A DNA stretch of 64,000 bases, taken from VBAU01 sp036005185 (GTDB lineage: Bacteria; Bacteroidota; Bacteroidia; Chitinophagales; Chitinophagaceae). Below are positions 53,458-62,475 of the stretch, one piece after another; the first letter of the stretch is position 1, and each line of letters starts with the position of its first letter. Under the pieces are notes generated by a model. That model searched no databases. It was not told where the DNA came from and worked only from the letters and a program-made list of their open reading frames with translations. A program made the position numbers and the translations under genes. The DNA lies in the NCBI GenBank assembly GCA_036005185.1, contig DASYQS010000031.1, forward strand, positions 1 through 64,000. Reading direction: 5' to 3'.

Positions 53458-54222
53458 ATGGAGAAAAAAACAATTATTTCGGTGAAAGATTTGGTTAAGA
53501 ACTACGGAAATTTCGAAGCAGTAAAAGGCATTAGTTTCAACGTATATGAGAATGAGATTTTTGGCATGCTGGGACCTAACGGCGCCGGTAAATCAACAAC
53601 ATTGGAAATTATTGAAACCTTGCGTGAAAAAACCAGCGGTGAAGTTTTTGTGAATGGTTATAATCTAGATAAAGAGCCTGATGAGATAAAAAAAATTATT
53701 GGCGTTCAGTTACAGACAAGCGGTTATTATCCAGGCTTGAATTTGGTTGAGTTGATTGAACTTTTTTGTGGGCTTTATAATAAAAATATAGAGCCGATGG
53801 AATTACTGGAAATGGTGAATTTGACTGAAAAAGCAAAGGCTCAATTTAAACAATTGAGCGGCGGACAAAAGCAAAGGTTCTCGGTTGCTACTACACTGAT
53901 CAACGATCCAAAAATTATTTTTTTAGATGAACCCACTACAGGCCTTGATCCGCAAGCCAGGCGAAGTTTGTGGGAGTTGATAAAAAACATTCGTGATAGA
54001 GGAACAACAGTGATCATTACTACACATTACATGGATGAAGCCGAATACTTGTGTGATAGAGTGGCTGTAGTTGACCGGGGAAAGATCATTGCATTAAACA
54101 GCCCCGACCATATGATTGATGAGCTTGTAGCCTCAGGCTTTGAAAGGCCCAAAGAAGTTAAAAAAGCAAATCTTGAGGATGTGTTCATTCATTTAACTGG
54201 TCACTCACTGAGAGAAGAATAA
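53458..54222 (+). CDS. ABC transporter ATP-binding protein
   Basis: Start at 53458 (MEKKTIISVKDLVKNY); a frame to 53350 has no family likeness before it. 254 residues. Walker A GPNGAGKST (39-47), signature LSGGQ (near 132) and DEPTTGLDP (near 155). No permease is next to it. Resembles ATPases that serve ABC-2 exporters. Confidence 0.9.
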   Translation: MEKKTIISVKDLVKNYGNFEAVKGISFNVYENEIFGMLGPNGAGKSTTLEIIETLREKTSGEVFVNGYNLDKEPDEIKKIIGVQLQTSGYYPGLNLVELIELFCGLYNKNIEPMELLEMVNLTEKAKAQFKQLSGGQKQRFSVATTLINDPKIIFLDEPTTGLDPQARRSLWELIKNIRDRGTTVIITTHYMDEAEYLCDRVAVVDRGKIIALNSPDHMIDELVASGFERPKEVKKANLEDVFIHLTGHSLREE

Positions 54223-54284
54223 TTTTTTTACTTTTTAATTTTGACTTTCATTTAAAAAGTAAAAATTAAAGTAAAACTTAAAAT

Positions 54285-54824
54285 ATGCCCGCAACAGCTA
54301 TTGATCCCAGATTTCCAATCGGAAAGTACGAGCCGCAACCATTTTCCATTGAAAAAAAGATAGAATGGCTTGCTGATCTGAAATTTTTACCTGTTCAGCT
54401 CGAAAACGCGATTTTAAATTTAGATGAAGCTCAATTAAAAACTCCGTATCGCGAAGGTGGATGGACAATTCATCAATTAGTGCATCATGTTGCGGATAGT
54501 CACATGAATGCTTATTGCCGAATGAAACTTGCGCTCACTGAAGATAATCCAACTATTAAACCGTATGACCAGGAGCTTTGGGCTGAAATGAATGACGTAA
54601 AAAAATTGCCCATCAATATTTCACTTACACTGTTACATGCCTTACATGCACGCTGGTATGAAGCTTTGAAGCTAGTAACAGATAATGAATGGAACAACCG
54701 TACTGTTTTTCATCCTGAGCATAAAAAAACAATGAGATTGTGGACCTTGCTCGGAAACTATGCTTGGCATGGAAAGCATCATGTGGCCCATATAATCTCT
54801 CTTAGGGAAAAGATGGGTTGGTGA
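54285..54824 (+). CDS. YfiT/DinB-family metal-dependent hydrolase
   Basis: 179 residues, four-helix bundle. His67/68 (LVHHVADSH) and His162/His166 (AWHGKHHVAHI) are the metal ligands as in YfiT and bacillithiol transferase (BstA). It could transfer a thiol onto electrophiles. Bacillithiol is known in Bacteroidota, so that is plausible. TAATTTTG (54236-54243) is a possible -7 element upstream. Confidence 0.85.
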   Translation: MPATAIDPRFPIGKYEPQPFSIEKKIEWLADLKFLPVQLENAILNLDEAQLKTPYREGGWTIHQLVHHVADSHMNAYCRMKLALTEDNPTIKPYDQELWAEMNDVKKLPINISLTLLHALHARWYEALKLVTDNEWNNRTVFHPEHKKTMRLWTLLGNYAWHGKHHVAHIISLREKMGW

Positions 54825-54830
54825 AATAAT

Positions 54831-54894
54831 TTTCAATATTCAATACTCAACAAACAATGCTCAATTGAATATTGAAATTGAATAATGAGCATTG
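54831..54894 (+). repeat. Interleaved inverted repeats before NUDIX gene (pseudoknot-like)
   Basis: TTTCAATATTCAAT (54831-54844) pairs perfectly with 54864-54877; CAATGCTCA (54855-54863) pairs perfectly with TGAGCATTG (54886-54894). The order is A1-B1-A2-B2, so the stems interlock or compete. It ends 13 bases before the ATG of the next gene. Confidence 0.7.
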
Positions 54895-54907
54895 CGCATT
54901 TCCTTTA

Positions 54908-55456
54908 ATGAAATGGAAAATTCTTTCATCCGAATATCTCTTCAAAGATCTCTGGTTCACTGTTCGTAAAGATAGATGCGAAACCCCTGAAGGTAAGATC
55001 ATTGACCCCTATTACGTTTATGAATTTCCAACATGGGTAACAGCGCTTGCTCTTACAGAGGATAAACAAGTGATCATGGTAAAACAATATCGCCACGCTA
55101 TCGATGATGTTTGTTTGGAAATTCCAGGCGGCTGTGTAGATGACAGTGACAAAAGCTTTCAGAGAGCCATTGAAAGAGAGCTTTTAGAAGAAACAGGATA
55201 TTCGTTTGAAAAATTTATTTATCTAGGCAAAATTTCACCTAACCCTTCTACCAATAATAATTGGATGCACATGTTCCTGGCAACCGACGGTAAAAAAACT
55301 CATGACCAAAATTTAGATCATAATGAGCATATAGACGTCGAGTTGTACGGCATTGATCAACTGAAAACTTTTATCAAGGAAAATAAAATCATACAAGCCA
55401 TGCATGTTACTTGTATCATGTACGGCTTGGAGAAACTAGGGGAATTAAAGTATTAG
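54908..55456 (+). CDS. NUDIX hydrolase
   Basis: Start at 54908 (MKWKILSSEYL), since an upstream TTG at 54872 lies within a repeat element. 182 residues. The NUDIX box REXXEEXG (90-97, RELLEETG) follows GGCVDDSDKS. Substrate is a nucleoside diphosphate linked to X, unknown. Its leader carries the interleaved repeat structure, which might control translation. Confidence 0.83.
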   Translation: MKWKILSSEYLFKDLWFTVRKDRCETPEGKIIDPYYVYEFPTWVTALALTEDKQVIMVKQYRHAIDDVCLEIPGGCVDDSDKSFQRAIERELLEETGYSFEKFIYLGKISPNPSTNNNWMHMFLATDGKKTHDQNLDHNEHIDVELYGIDQLKTFIKENKIIQAMHVTCIMYGLEKLGELKY

Positions 55457-55523
55457 TCATGCAGTCAAATGAGCCATATTGATCAAATAGATCTTTTATC
55501 CGTTGACTCATATGACTATTGAC

Positions 55524-56837
55524 CTAAACAACCTCAACCTCTCCTATTAAAAACACGCTCCCGCAAACAAGAATTAAATCGTCTTTTGAAGCGTTTGCCA
55601 TTGCCATTTTGATGGCATTGTTCACATTGGGATACATTTCGCCTTTCAATTCAAATTGTTCGGCCTTTTCTTTCAGGATATCAGCATCCAATGCACGAGG
55701 AATATTTGCTTGGGTAAAATAGTAATCAGCCAATTTGGGAAACAATGGCAAAATCTTTTCGAGGTCTTTGTCTTTCACCATTCCAAATATGATATGCAAA
55801 TGCTCATGATCAGTAACTTCTATCTGTTCCATCAGCAATTTTATTCCATCTTCATTGTGAGCTACATCAAGCACAATCAAAGGATGCTGATGGATGACTT
55901 CCCATCGGCCATGAAGACCCGTGATTTTTTTTGCTTGCTGCAATCCGGTTTTTATATCTGCTTCTTCGATATGCCATCCTTGTCGTTGAAGTTGTGAACA
56001 GGTTTCCAAAACAGTGATAAGATTTTTTATTTGGTATATGCCCGGCAGATCTAAATGGTAAAATTGATGATCAGTTTTATGTTGCTGTGCCACTTCAACT
56101 ACCAACTCATGTTTTTTCCAATGCCAGCTAATTGCTTGCCTTTGCCCCGAAGCAATTATTAAATCAGCTTTTTTTTCCCTTGCCACTTGATCAAATATTT
56201 TTTCAGTTTCAGGCAAAATTTCGCCCACAACAACAGGTTTATTTTGTTTGATGATACCTGCTTTTTCATACGCGATCTTTTCAAGGCTATCGCCTAAAAT
56301 ATTTGTATGATCCAACCCAATATTTGTGATAACACTCAATTCCGGCATAATAATGTTAGTGCTATCAAACCTTCCGCCGAGCCCGGTTTCTATAATTGCA
56401 ATATCTGTTTTTTGTTCCGCAAAAAATTCAAAGGCCATAGCCACGGTGATCTCAAAAAAGCTTGGGTCTATTTCTTCAATAACTGGTTTTATTTTTTCTG
56501 TAAAATCAATTATAAATTCTTCAGAACAGATTTCACCGTTAATTTTTATTCTTTCCCGAAAATCTTGCAAATGAGGTGAGGTGTATAAACCGGTTTTATA
56601 TCCCGCTGTTTGCAGAATAGCGGCCAGCATGTGGCTTACTGATCCCTTTCCGTTTGTACCTGCAATATGAAAGGCTTTGAATTTTTTTTGAGGCTGATCT
56701 AGAAATTCACAAAGTTTTCGAATATTAGTAAGGTCTTTTTTAAAAGCCGGCGCCCCAATATGGCTAAACATTGGCAATCTTGCAAATAAATAATCCAGGG
56801 TTTGCTTGTAGGTTATGCGTTTAGAGGCCTTAATCAT
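55524..56837 (-). CDS. folC: Folylpolyglutamate/dihydrofolate synthase FolC
   Basis: 437 residues. GTNGKGS (60-66) ATP loop. VITNIGLDHTNILGDSLEKIAYEKAGI-type stretches, which are conserved in FolC (seen in pieces as NIGLDHTNIL and AYEKAGI), and IIFGMVKDKDLEKIL. It adds glutamate to dihydropteroate and to folates. It overlaps the start of the small membrane protein gene by 8 bases. Confidence 0.93.
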   Translation of the reverse strand: MIKASKRITYKQTLDYLFARLPMFSHIGAPAFKKDLTNIRKLCEFLDQPQKKFKAFHIAGTNGKGSVSHMLAAILQTAGYKTGLYTSPHLQDFRERIKINGEICSEEFIIDFTEKIKPVIEEIDPSFFEITVAMAFEFFAEQKTDIAIIETGLGGRFDSTNIIMPELSVITNIGLDHTNILGDSLEKIAYEKAGIIKQNKPVVVGEILPETEKIFDQVAREKKADLIIASGQRQAISWHWKKHELVVEVAQQHKTDHQFYHLDLPGIYQIKNLITVLETCSQLQRQGWHIEEADIKTGLQQAKKITGLHGRWEVIHQHPLIVLDVAHNEDGIKLLMEQIEVTDHEHLHIIFGMVKDKDLEKILPLFPKLADYYFTQANIPRALDADILKEKAEQFELKGEMYPNVNNAIKMAMANASKDDLILVCGSVFLIGEVEVV

Positions 56838-57036
56838 GATCGTCTTCAGGAGGTTTTAAAAAAATAAATTTTATGATCGTCCATACAATTGCGATTATAA
56901 TTATTAAATAACCAAGAATAATAAATTCTTCGGCAAGGGGCCAATCCCTGGCTCTTGAAAAGCTTCCGATAAGAAAAGAAAGATAACCGGTGAGCAAAAA
57001 TATCAACGGCCATCTCAAAAAATGCAGCGGTTTCAT
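56830..57036 (-). CDS. Small membrane protein, 68 aa
   Basis: Two hydrophobic segments (LIFLLTGYLSFLIG and FIILGYLIIIIAIVW) and an acidic tail (PPEDDHD). It overlaps the folC start by 8 bases, so it is coupled to folC. No family is recognised. Confidence 0.62.
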   Translation of the reverse strand: MKPLHFLRWPLIFLLTGYLSFLIGSFSRARDWPLAEEFIILGYLIIIIAIVWTIIKFIFLKPPEDDHD

Positions 57037-57057
57037 CGGCTTTTCTTCAAAGTTAGA

Positions 57058-57585
57058 TCAGTTAATGAATGATTGATACAATTTAAAGTTTTCCTCATCA
57101 AAACAAACAAAATACACTTTGGTAATAGAGGAATTAACTCGAAGAAATTCACTTACCGTTTTAAGCGCAATTTCTGCAGCTTGCTTTTTAGGATAACCAT
57201 AAACACCAGTGCTAATATTAGGAAATGCTATTGTATTCAATCCATTTTCCACAGCTACCTGCAAACTGTTTATATAACAGTTGGAAAGTTTTTCTGATTC
57301 ATCTTTTTTACCACCATTCCATACAGGACCAACAGTGTGTATCACAAATTTCGCAGGCAAATTTCCGCCTGTTGTGATCACTGCTTCACCTGTTGGGCAG
57401 CCACCTTGTTTTGCAATTATCTTTTTACATTCCTCCAATATAGCGGGGCCGCCTGCACGATGTATCGCTCCATCCACACCCCCTCCTCCCATAAGCGAAG
57501 AATTAGCGGCGTTTACAATAGCATCCGTTTTTTGCTTTGTTATATCGCCCCGGATGATTTCTATTTTTTGCAAAACTTCTTTCAC
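57058..57585 (-). CDS. Macro-domain O-acetyl-ADP-ribose deacetylase
   Basis: 175 residues. NAAN (25-28) and GGGGVDGAIHRAGG (33-46) bind ADP-ribose, and FPNISTGVYGYP forms the second loop. YmdB-type enzymes remove acetyl from O-acetyl-ADP-ribose and some remove ADP-ribose from proteins. It precedes the small membrane protein and folC by 21 bases and may be in their operon. Confidence 0.92.
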   Translation of the reverse strand: MKEVLQKIEIIRGDITKQKTDAIVNAANSSLMGGGGVDGAIHRAGGPAILEECKKIIAKQGGCPTGEAVITTGGNLPAKFVIHTVGPVWNGGKKDESEKLSNCYINSLQVAVENGLNTIAFPNISTGVYGYPKKQAAEIALKTVSEFLRVNSSITKVYFVCFDEENFKLYQSFIN

Positions 57586-57598
57586 GCCCCAAAAATAA

Positions 57599-57629
57599 AA
57601 ATGCCCGGTTGATCAATCACCAGGCATTT
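57599..57629 (-). terminator. Terminator of the TonB-like gene
   Basis: Stem AAATGCCCGG/CCAGGCATTT (57599-57608 with 57620-57629), one mismatch, loop of 11, with a T-run on the minus strand. Confidence 0.75.
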
Positions 57630-57649
57630 CTAAAAAAATAATATTTGAA

Positions 57650-58522
57650 CTATCCTCTTAATTTAAAATTAAAGATTACGGTTCCTTTCTGCCCCCCTCC
57701 TGACGTTCCAAGCTTTAACTCAAATGCTCTTCTTTCTGCTATATCTATAAGTTTTCTATTTGATGTAGTGGAACCTCTTGGCTGAAAAGTAGCTGATAAA
57801 ACTTTTCCGCGTTCATCGGCTATAATATCCATGGCCACTTTTGCATTTTCATTGAACTCGTCTTCAAAGCTCTGATTACTGATCTGCAAAACCTTTGTTC
57901 CAAAGCTTTTCGGGCCTGTTCCTAAACCACTCCCTGGACCATTGCCGCCACCACTACCTGTTCCGCTTCCTCCGCCAGTACCTGGCCCGGTTCCTACCCC
58001 GCTACCATTTCCTTTGCCTCCGCTTCTGTCATAATCATCAGCCACGCCTCCTCCTGTGCCTGAACCTCCCACCGTTTTCCCTAATACTGCTTTGGGTCTT
58101 GGAGGTGTAGGAGTTTCAACTACTGGTTTAGGTTCGGTTTTTACAACTGAATGGTTACTGTTTATTTTTGTCGCGGTTGGTTTGGCATTATCAGGTTTTA
58201 ATATAGTGGGACTCTCTTTATCGTTATTATCCTCCACGTCTTTTACATCTTCTTTTTCACCAGGTTGAGGAGGAGAATATGCAGTACCTCTTGGACCTGT
58301 AGCCTGAACAGGATTGCCACCACCGCCTCCGCCGCCACCACCGATTGCCGGGGCTATTTCTTCGGGAATATTTAAATTCACTTCAACAAGGTCATCGTAA
58401 ATGGGCTGTTCAACAAGATGAAGAGGCAACTTCCATAAAATAAAAAGCAGGATGATTGCTCCTGCCACTCCAAGAGTGCTTATTGAGGCCTGGGTATTTT
58501 TCTTTGTTTCAAAGGAATCAGA
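57650..58522 (-). CDS. TonB-like energy transducer-type protein with Gly-rich spacer
   Basis: Start chosen at 58522 (MSDSFETKK); an ATG at 58546 lies only one base downstream of the -7 element and so is unlikely. 290 residues: one N-terminal membrane segment (GVAGAIILLFILWKLP), a long Pro/Gly-rich spacer (GGGGGGGGG and many GSGTG units), and a C-terminal fold resembling TonB (MDIIADERGKVLSATFQP). No exbB/exbD next to it. It may couple energy to outer-membrane receptors. Confidence 0.7.
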   Translation of the reverse strand, partial: SDSFETKKNTQASISTLGVAGAIILLFILWKLPLHLVEQPIYDDLVEVNLNIPEEIAPAIGGGGGGGGGNPVQATGPRGTAYSPPQPGEKEDVKDVEDNNDKESPTILKPDNAKPTATKINSNHSVVKTEPKPVVETPTPPRPKAVLGKTVGGSGTGGGVADDYDRSGGKGNGSGVGTGPGTGGGSGTGSGGGNGPGSGLGTGPKSFGTKVLQISNQSFEDEFNENAKVAMDIIADERGKVLSATFQPRGSTTSNRKLIDIAERRAFELKLGTSGGGQKGTVIFNFKLRG

Positions 58523-58547
58523 CATGTAGGCTACAGAGTTATTCATA

Positions 58548-58578
58548 CAAATTTACATTTTATGTCGGGGAAACCAAA
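58548..58578 (-). promoter_or_regulatory. Consensus promoter of the TonB-like gene
   Basis: On the minus strand TTTG (58578-58575), 19 bases, then TAAATTTG (58555-58548), a full match at both elements. It sets the start of the gene: transcription begins at about 58542, downstream of the ATG at 58546. Confidence 0.7.
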
Positions 58579-58734
58579 TACAGACCTTATACACAGGTGT
58601 TATTAACGAAGCAAATGACGTACAACTTGCATGAATGGCATTTTATGAAATGTTAAGATTCAGAAAATGAGTCAAATTAGTTATAAAAGTCATAGGGGTC
58701 AAATCGAAAGAGGTTTCTATTTGACTTCTATTAC

Positions 58735-59466
58735 TTAAGCAAATCGCTTAAGAATGGAATATGGGAGCCATTTTAATATGCGAGCAATAAGGGCCCAGCG
58801 ACGAGTAATGTAAACCCTTCTTTTTTTCTTTTTGATCGCATTAAAAATTTGTACTGATGCTTTTTCAACTGAAGATGCCCAAAATTTAACACCTCCCTTT
58901 ACCGGTTTTGTATTTACAAATCCGGGTTGTATATCAGTAATACTTAAATTGATTTTTGCATTCTTTCTTTTTATTCGAAAGGCCTTTAGGTGCAACCCTT
59001 CCATATATGTACTTATGTAGGCTTTGCTAGCGCTATAAGCAGGTGCTTGGCTGTTTCCCCTAACTGATGCAATAGATGAAATAGCAGCAATATGACCCCC
59101 ACCCTGCTGTACAAAATAATTGAATGCATAATTTACAATTTCTACAAAACCATTGACATTGGTTTGTGTTGTTTGTTTATCCAGCTTCCAGTCAAGTGTT
59201 TTGCTTATATCACCAAAACCTGAATTATAGATCAACAGGTCGAGCCCCCCTAATTTTTTGATCAAGGATTCGAGATGCGGGATATTTTCTTGGCCCATCA
59301 CATCAAAACATTCTGTTACAACTTGAGAAGGAAATTGTTGCTGAAGATCATCAAGTAAATAACCTCTTCTTCCGGTAACCCCTACCATATCACCATTTTG
59401 GATATATAGATTTGCCAGTTGCAACCCGATTCCTGAAGTGGATCCAATAATAATCACTCTTTGCAT
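58735..59466 (-). CDS. Short-chain dehydrogenase/reductase
   Basis: 243 residues. GSTSGIG (8-14) cofactor loop, NSGFG, Ser130/131, and YSASK with Tyr144 and Lys148. A C-terminal basic hydrophobic part (RWALIARILKWLPYSILKRF) suggests a membrane-near location. The substrate is unknown. The MFS gene lies 47 bases upstream on the same strand and may be cotranscribed. Confidence 0.88.
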   Translation of the reverse strand: MQRVIIIGSTSGIGLQLANLYIQNGDMVGVTGRRGYLLDDLQQQFPSQVVTECFDVMGQENIPHLESLIKKLGGLDLLIYNSGFGDISKTLDWKLDKQTTQTNVNGFVEIVNYAFNYFVQQGGGHIAAISSIASVRGNSQAPAYSASKAYISTYMEGLHLKAFRIKRKNAKINLSITDIQPGFVNTKPVKGGVKFWASSVEKASVQIFNAIKKKKRRVYITRRWALIARILKWLPYSILKRFA

Positions 59467-59513
59467 TCATCAAAGATTTGCTCTACACGCAAATTAAGAA
59501 GAGAAAAATCCTT

Positions 59514-60692
59514 TTACTTTTTTTGTTTTATCAACCTGAAAAGAAACAATAAACCAATGATAGGGCCTGGGGCTAGTAAGGTAAAAACAGTATTTGTTTT
59601 GGCCCACGTGCTAAAAACATGGGTGATGAATTGAACGCTGGCAATAGTAATGGCAAATCCAATACTTGTAACTATAGTTAAAGCGGTTCCTTTATACTCA
59701 GGAATGGCTGTTTGCGCAACTAATGTTGAGAATTGAGGTGAATCAGCAATTACCGAAACACCCCATATAAGCATTAGTGAAATAAATAGAGGTAAGGACA
59801 ATTGAAAAAAACTAAATGAGGCCAGGCAACATAATCCTGAACAGAGCAGGGCATAAAAAGCAACACGGCCGCTGCCTTTTTTTTGAGAGATATATCCGCC
59901 AGCAACACAACTTAAACTGCCAATTGCAATAATGATAAAAGACCAAAACGGTATATTAATGATCCGGTGATTGTTTGATGTATAAAACTGGAGTATAATT
60001 GGTACAAAGGCCCAGAAGGTATATAGCTCCCACATGTGACCAAAATAGCCAAATGCAGCAGCACGGAAATCTGCAGATCGAAAAATCTGAAATATCGCTG
60101 AAGGTTGAAAATGACTTCCGGGCTTTCGATAAGGCCCATCCCCTACAAATAATAAAATCAGTAGTCCGCCAATCAAAGCGAATGCTGAAGTTGATATCAA
60201 AATCTGTTTCCATGGCAGCGCATACAAATCTGATTTTAATAAATATGGGAACGCTGTTCCCAATACCAATGCGCCTACCAAATAACCTAATGCCTTGCCA
60301 AGACCTTTTTCATACCAGTCAGCGGCAATCTTCATTCCTACGGGATAAATGCCGGCAAGAAAAAAGCCTGTTATGAACCTTAATACAAATAAAGTGGTCA
60401 TGCTTTTTGCGAGCCATATAATGGAGATATTGGCAAGTGCAGCGATTAGGGATGAAATAAAGAAAACCTTTGAAGAAGCAAATCTATCAGCCACAGAAAA
60501 GATAGCGAATAATAATGTTCCTGCGATAAAACCAAATTGCACAACCGCCGTAATATTTCCCATGGCGTCACTTTCAATATTCATTTCGTGCTGTATATCA
60601 GGTAAAATTGCATTACCCACAAACCATAGTGATGTGCCGGCAAATTGTGAAAGAATAATGAGTGGAAGAATATAAGCAGGTGCCTTTTGCAA
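59514..60692 (-). CDS. MFS transporter
   Basis: 392 residues with 12 hydrophobic segments, opening ILPLIILSQFAGTSLWFVGNAI and the RFITGFFLAGIYPVGMKIAADW motif of the fourth segment region. Substrate unknown. It is upstream of the SDR gene and 99 bases divergent from the radical SAM gene. Confidence 0.86.
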   Translation of the reverse strand: MQKAPAYILPLIILSQFAGTSLWFVGNAILPDIQHEMNIESDAMGNITAVVQFGFIAGTLLFAIFSVADRFASSKVFFISSLIAALANISIIWLAKSMTTLFVLRFITGFFLAGIYPVGMKIAADWYEKGLGKALGYLVGALVLGTAFPYLLKSDLYALPWKQILISTSAFALIGGLLILLFVGDGPYRKPGSHFQPSAIFQIFRSADFRAAAFGYFGHMWELYTFWAFVPIILQFYTSNNHRIINIPFWSFIIIAIGSLSCVAGGYISQKKGSGRVAFYALLCSGLCCLASFSFFQLSLPLFISLMLIWGVSVIADSPQFSTLVAQTAIPEYKGTALTIVTSIGFAITIASVQFITHVFSTWAKTNTVFTLLAPGPIIGLLFLFRLIKQKK

Positions 60693-60780
60693 GAGAGTTA
60701 ATTAATAAATGTTTTATTATTTATTCCCCAAATTACTATTTCTAATATCAGAAAAAACAAATAAGCTGTTTCTTGTTTTT

Positions 60781-60788
60781 TATTTTTG
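60781..60788 (+). promoter_or_regulatory. -7-type element next to the SPL-like gene start
   Basis: TATTTTTG, a full match to TAnnTTTG, only three bases before the ATG at 60792. If used, transcription would start at or just inside the coding start, giving a leaderless message. It also rules out the TTG at 60786 as a start. Confidence 0.4.
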
Positions 60789-60791
60789 AAT

Positions 60792-61700
60792 ATGCTTCGC
60801 CAAAAACAAGTTACCTCTGTTCTTAACAAACAAAAACAACGTGACAGTTGGTTTCTTACTGACTATTCAGTAAATCCCTATGAAGGCTGCAACTGTAACT
60901 GCCTGTATTGTTACATTCGCGGCAGTAAATATGGCGAGAATATGGAAGATGGTCTTGTCGTAAAGTCGAATGCTCTTGAATTATTGGAAAAGCAATTGCT
61001 GGCAAGAGTAAAAAAGGCGCAATATGGGTTTGTTGCCCTTGGTTCAGCCACCGATGCCTATATGCGTCATGAAGAAAAATGGAAACTGACCGAAGGCATG
61101 TTAAAATTATTATTGAAATATCGTTTTCCGGTTTTTATTAGCACTAAATCAACTTTGGTTTTAAGAGACATTGAGCTGCTAAAACAAATTGACAGAACGG
61201 CCATCCTTCCCGATGATTTGAAACAAAGGTTGAATCGCGGAGTTATTTTATCTGTTTCGATTTCAACAATGAATCGAGATATCACGAACATGATTGAGCC
61301 CGGAGCAGCAGTTCCGGAAGAGAGATTAAAAACATTACAGCAATTAAATCACGAAGGGTTTTTAACAGGAGTAAACGCCATTCCGACTTTGCCTTTCATT
61401 AGCGATAAGGAAGAAGAGCTCGAAAAAATTGTGCAGGCCGCTAAGCAGGCTGAAGCTGATTATATATTGATCGGTGGGTTAACATTATTTGGAGATCAAC
61501 CGGCTGACAGTAAAACTCTTTATTTTAATTTTTTAAAAAAATATGATCCGGGCCTAATTCCGAAATATGAAAAACTCTATGGGGCGAACTTTTCTCCTCC
61601 GAAATATTATTTAAACCAATTAAGACTAAAATCAGAGAAAATTTGCAACAAATACCACATCAGAACAACTATATTGGATCACCATGTCAAGGCAACTTAA
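60792..61700 (+). CDS. Radical SAM protein, spore photoproduct lyase (SPL)-like
   Basis: 302 residues. Cys33, Cys37, Cys40 in GCNCNCLYC bind the 4Fe-4S cluster; an extra Cys35 is seen. The N-terminal RDSWFLTDYSVNPYEG is typical of the SPL-like family. SPL repairs spore photoproduct; non-sporulating relatives have no proven substrate. It overlaps alkD by 17 bases, which supports a DNA-repair role. Confidence 0.85.
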   Translation: MLRQKQVTSVLNKQKQRDSWFLTDYSVNPYEGCNCNCLYCYIRGSKYGENMEDGLVVKSNALELLEKQLLARVKKAQYGFVALGSATDAYMRHEEKWKLTEGMLKLLLKYRFPVFISTKSTLVLRDIELLKQIDRTAILPDDLKQRLNRGVILSVSISTMNRDITNMIEPGAAVPEERLKTLQQLNHEGFLTGVNAIPTLPFISDKEEELEKIVQAAKQAEADYILIGGLTLFGDQPADSKTLYFNFLKKYDPGLIPKYEKLYGANFSPPKYYLNQLRLKSEKICNKYHIRTTILDHHVKAT

Positions 61701-62253
61701 AGAAATACAGGAAGAGTTGAAAGTAAAAGCCGAAAAAAGCAATATTGATTTTTTTCAGAAAATGGTACCGGGTAAGCAAAAAATCTATGGAGTAAAAACT
61801 CCCCTGCTGAATGAACTTGTAAAAAAATATAAAAGCGGATCTTTTGATCTCGCTGAAGAATTATGGATGGCTGGGGCATTGGAAGAAAAAATAATGGCAA
61901 TAAAAATCCTTCAAAAAACAGGAAAAACCGACCCCGATCGATTATTGAAGTTATTTAAACAGTTCTCAAAACAAATTGATAACTGGGCCGTCTGCGATGG
62001 GTTAGGAATGCAATTTTTAAGAGGTATCGTAAAAACACATCAGCAACAAATTTTTGATCTGGCCAAAAAGCTTAATCATTCAAAAAACCCTTGGCAACGA
62101 AGATTATCTCTTGTGATGGTTGAATGGTACACAAGACATGATGATGCTCACAAAGAAATTAAAGAATTGGTTCATCATCTTGAAAATGACAATGAATACT
62201 ATGTAAAAAAGGCTGTTGTCTGGATCAACCGGAATTTTAAAAAAGGAAAATAA
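61684..62253 (+). CDS. AlkD-family DNA alkylation repair protein
   Basis: 189 residues, all-helical HEAT-like repeat: KQKIYGVKTPLLNELVKKY, WMAGALEEKIMAIKIL, WAVCDGLGMQFL, NPWQRRLSLVMVEWY. AlkD-type glycosylases remove bulky alkylated bases without base-flipping. It overlaps the radical SAM gene by 17 bases and so is coupled to it. Confidence 0.88.
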   Translation: MSRQLKEIQEELKVKAEKSNIDFFQKMVPGKQKIYGVKTPLLNELVKKYKSGSFDLAEELWMAGALEEKIMAIKILQKTGKTDPDRLLKLFKQFSKQIDNWAVCDGLGMQFLRGIVKTHQQQIFDLAKKLNHSKNPWQRRLSLVMVEWYTRHDDAHKEIKELVHHLENDNEYYVKKAVVWINRNFKKGK

Positions 62254-62422
62254 AGGTGGTAAAAAGTTTCATAGGATATAAATGTTAGAAGCTTATACAA
62301 AATTCTAACTGCATAGGGGAGTGCAGAATAAAATCTTTTTTTAAAATATGGTGAGCTTGAAATATCCCCTCGAAATAGTATAATTAGAATTTTGAAAAAA
62401 GCTTATAACTCTCACAAAAAAT

Positions 62423-62446
62423 AATCCCGCCAAAACTGACGGGATT
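62423..62446 (-). terminator. Terminator of the lipoprotein gene
   Basis: Stem AATCCCGCCA/TGACGGGATT (62423-62432 with 62437-62446), one mismatch, loop AAAC, with a T-run on the minus strand. A spacer of 170 bases from the AlkD gene holds no other gene. Confidence 0.8.
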
Positions 62447-62475
62447 TTCTAACACCCAAACACTGTTTGAACTGC

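Noticed and set aside
58523..58546. Start of the TonB-like gene at 58546
   Set aside because: The -7 element TAAATTTG ends one base before it, so the message would start inside or after this ATG.
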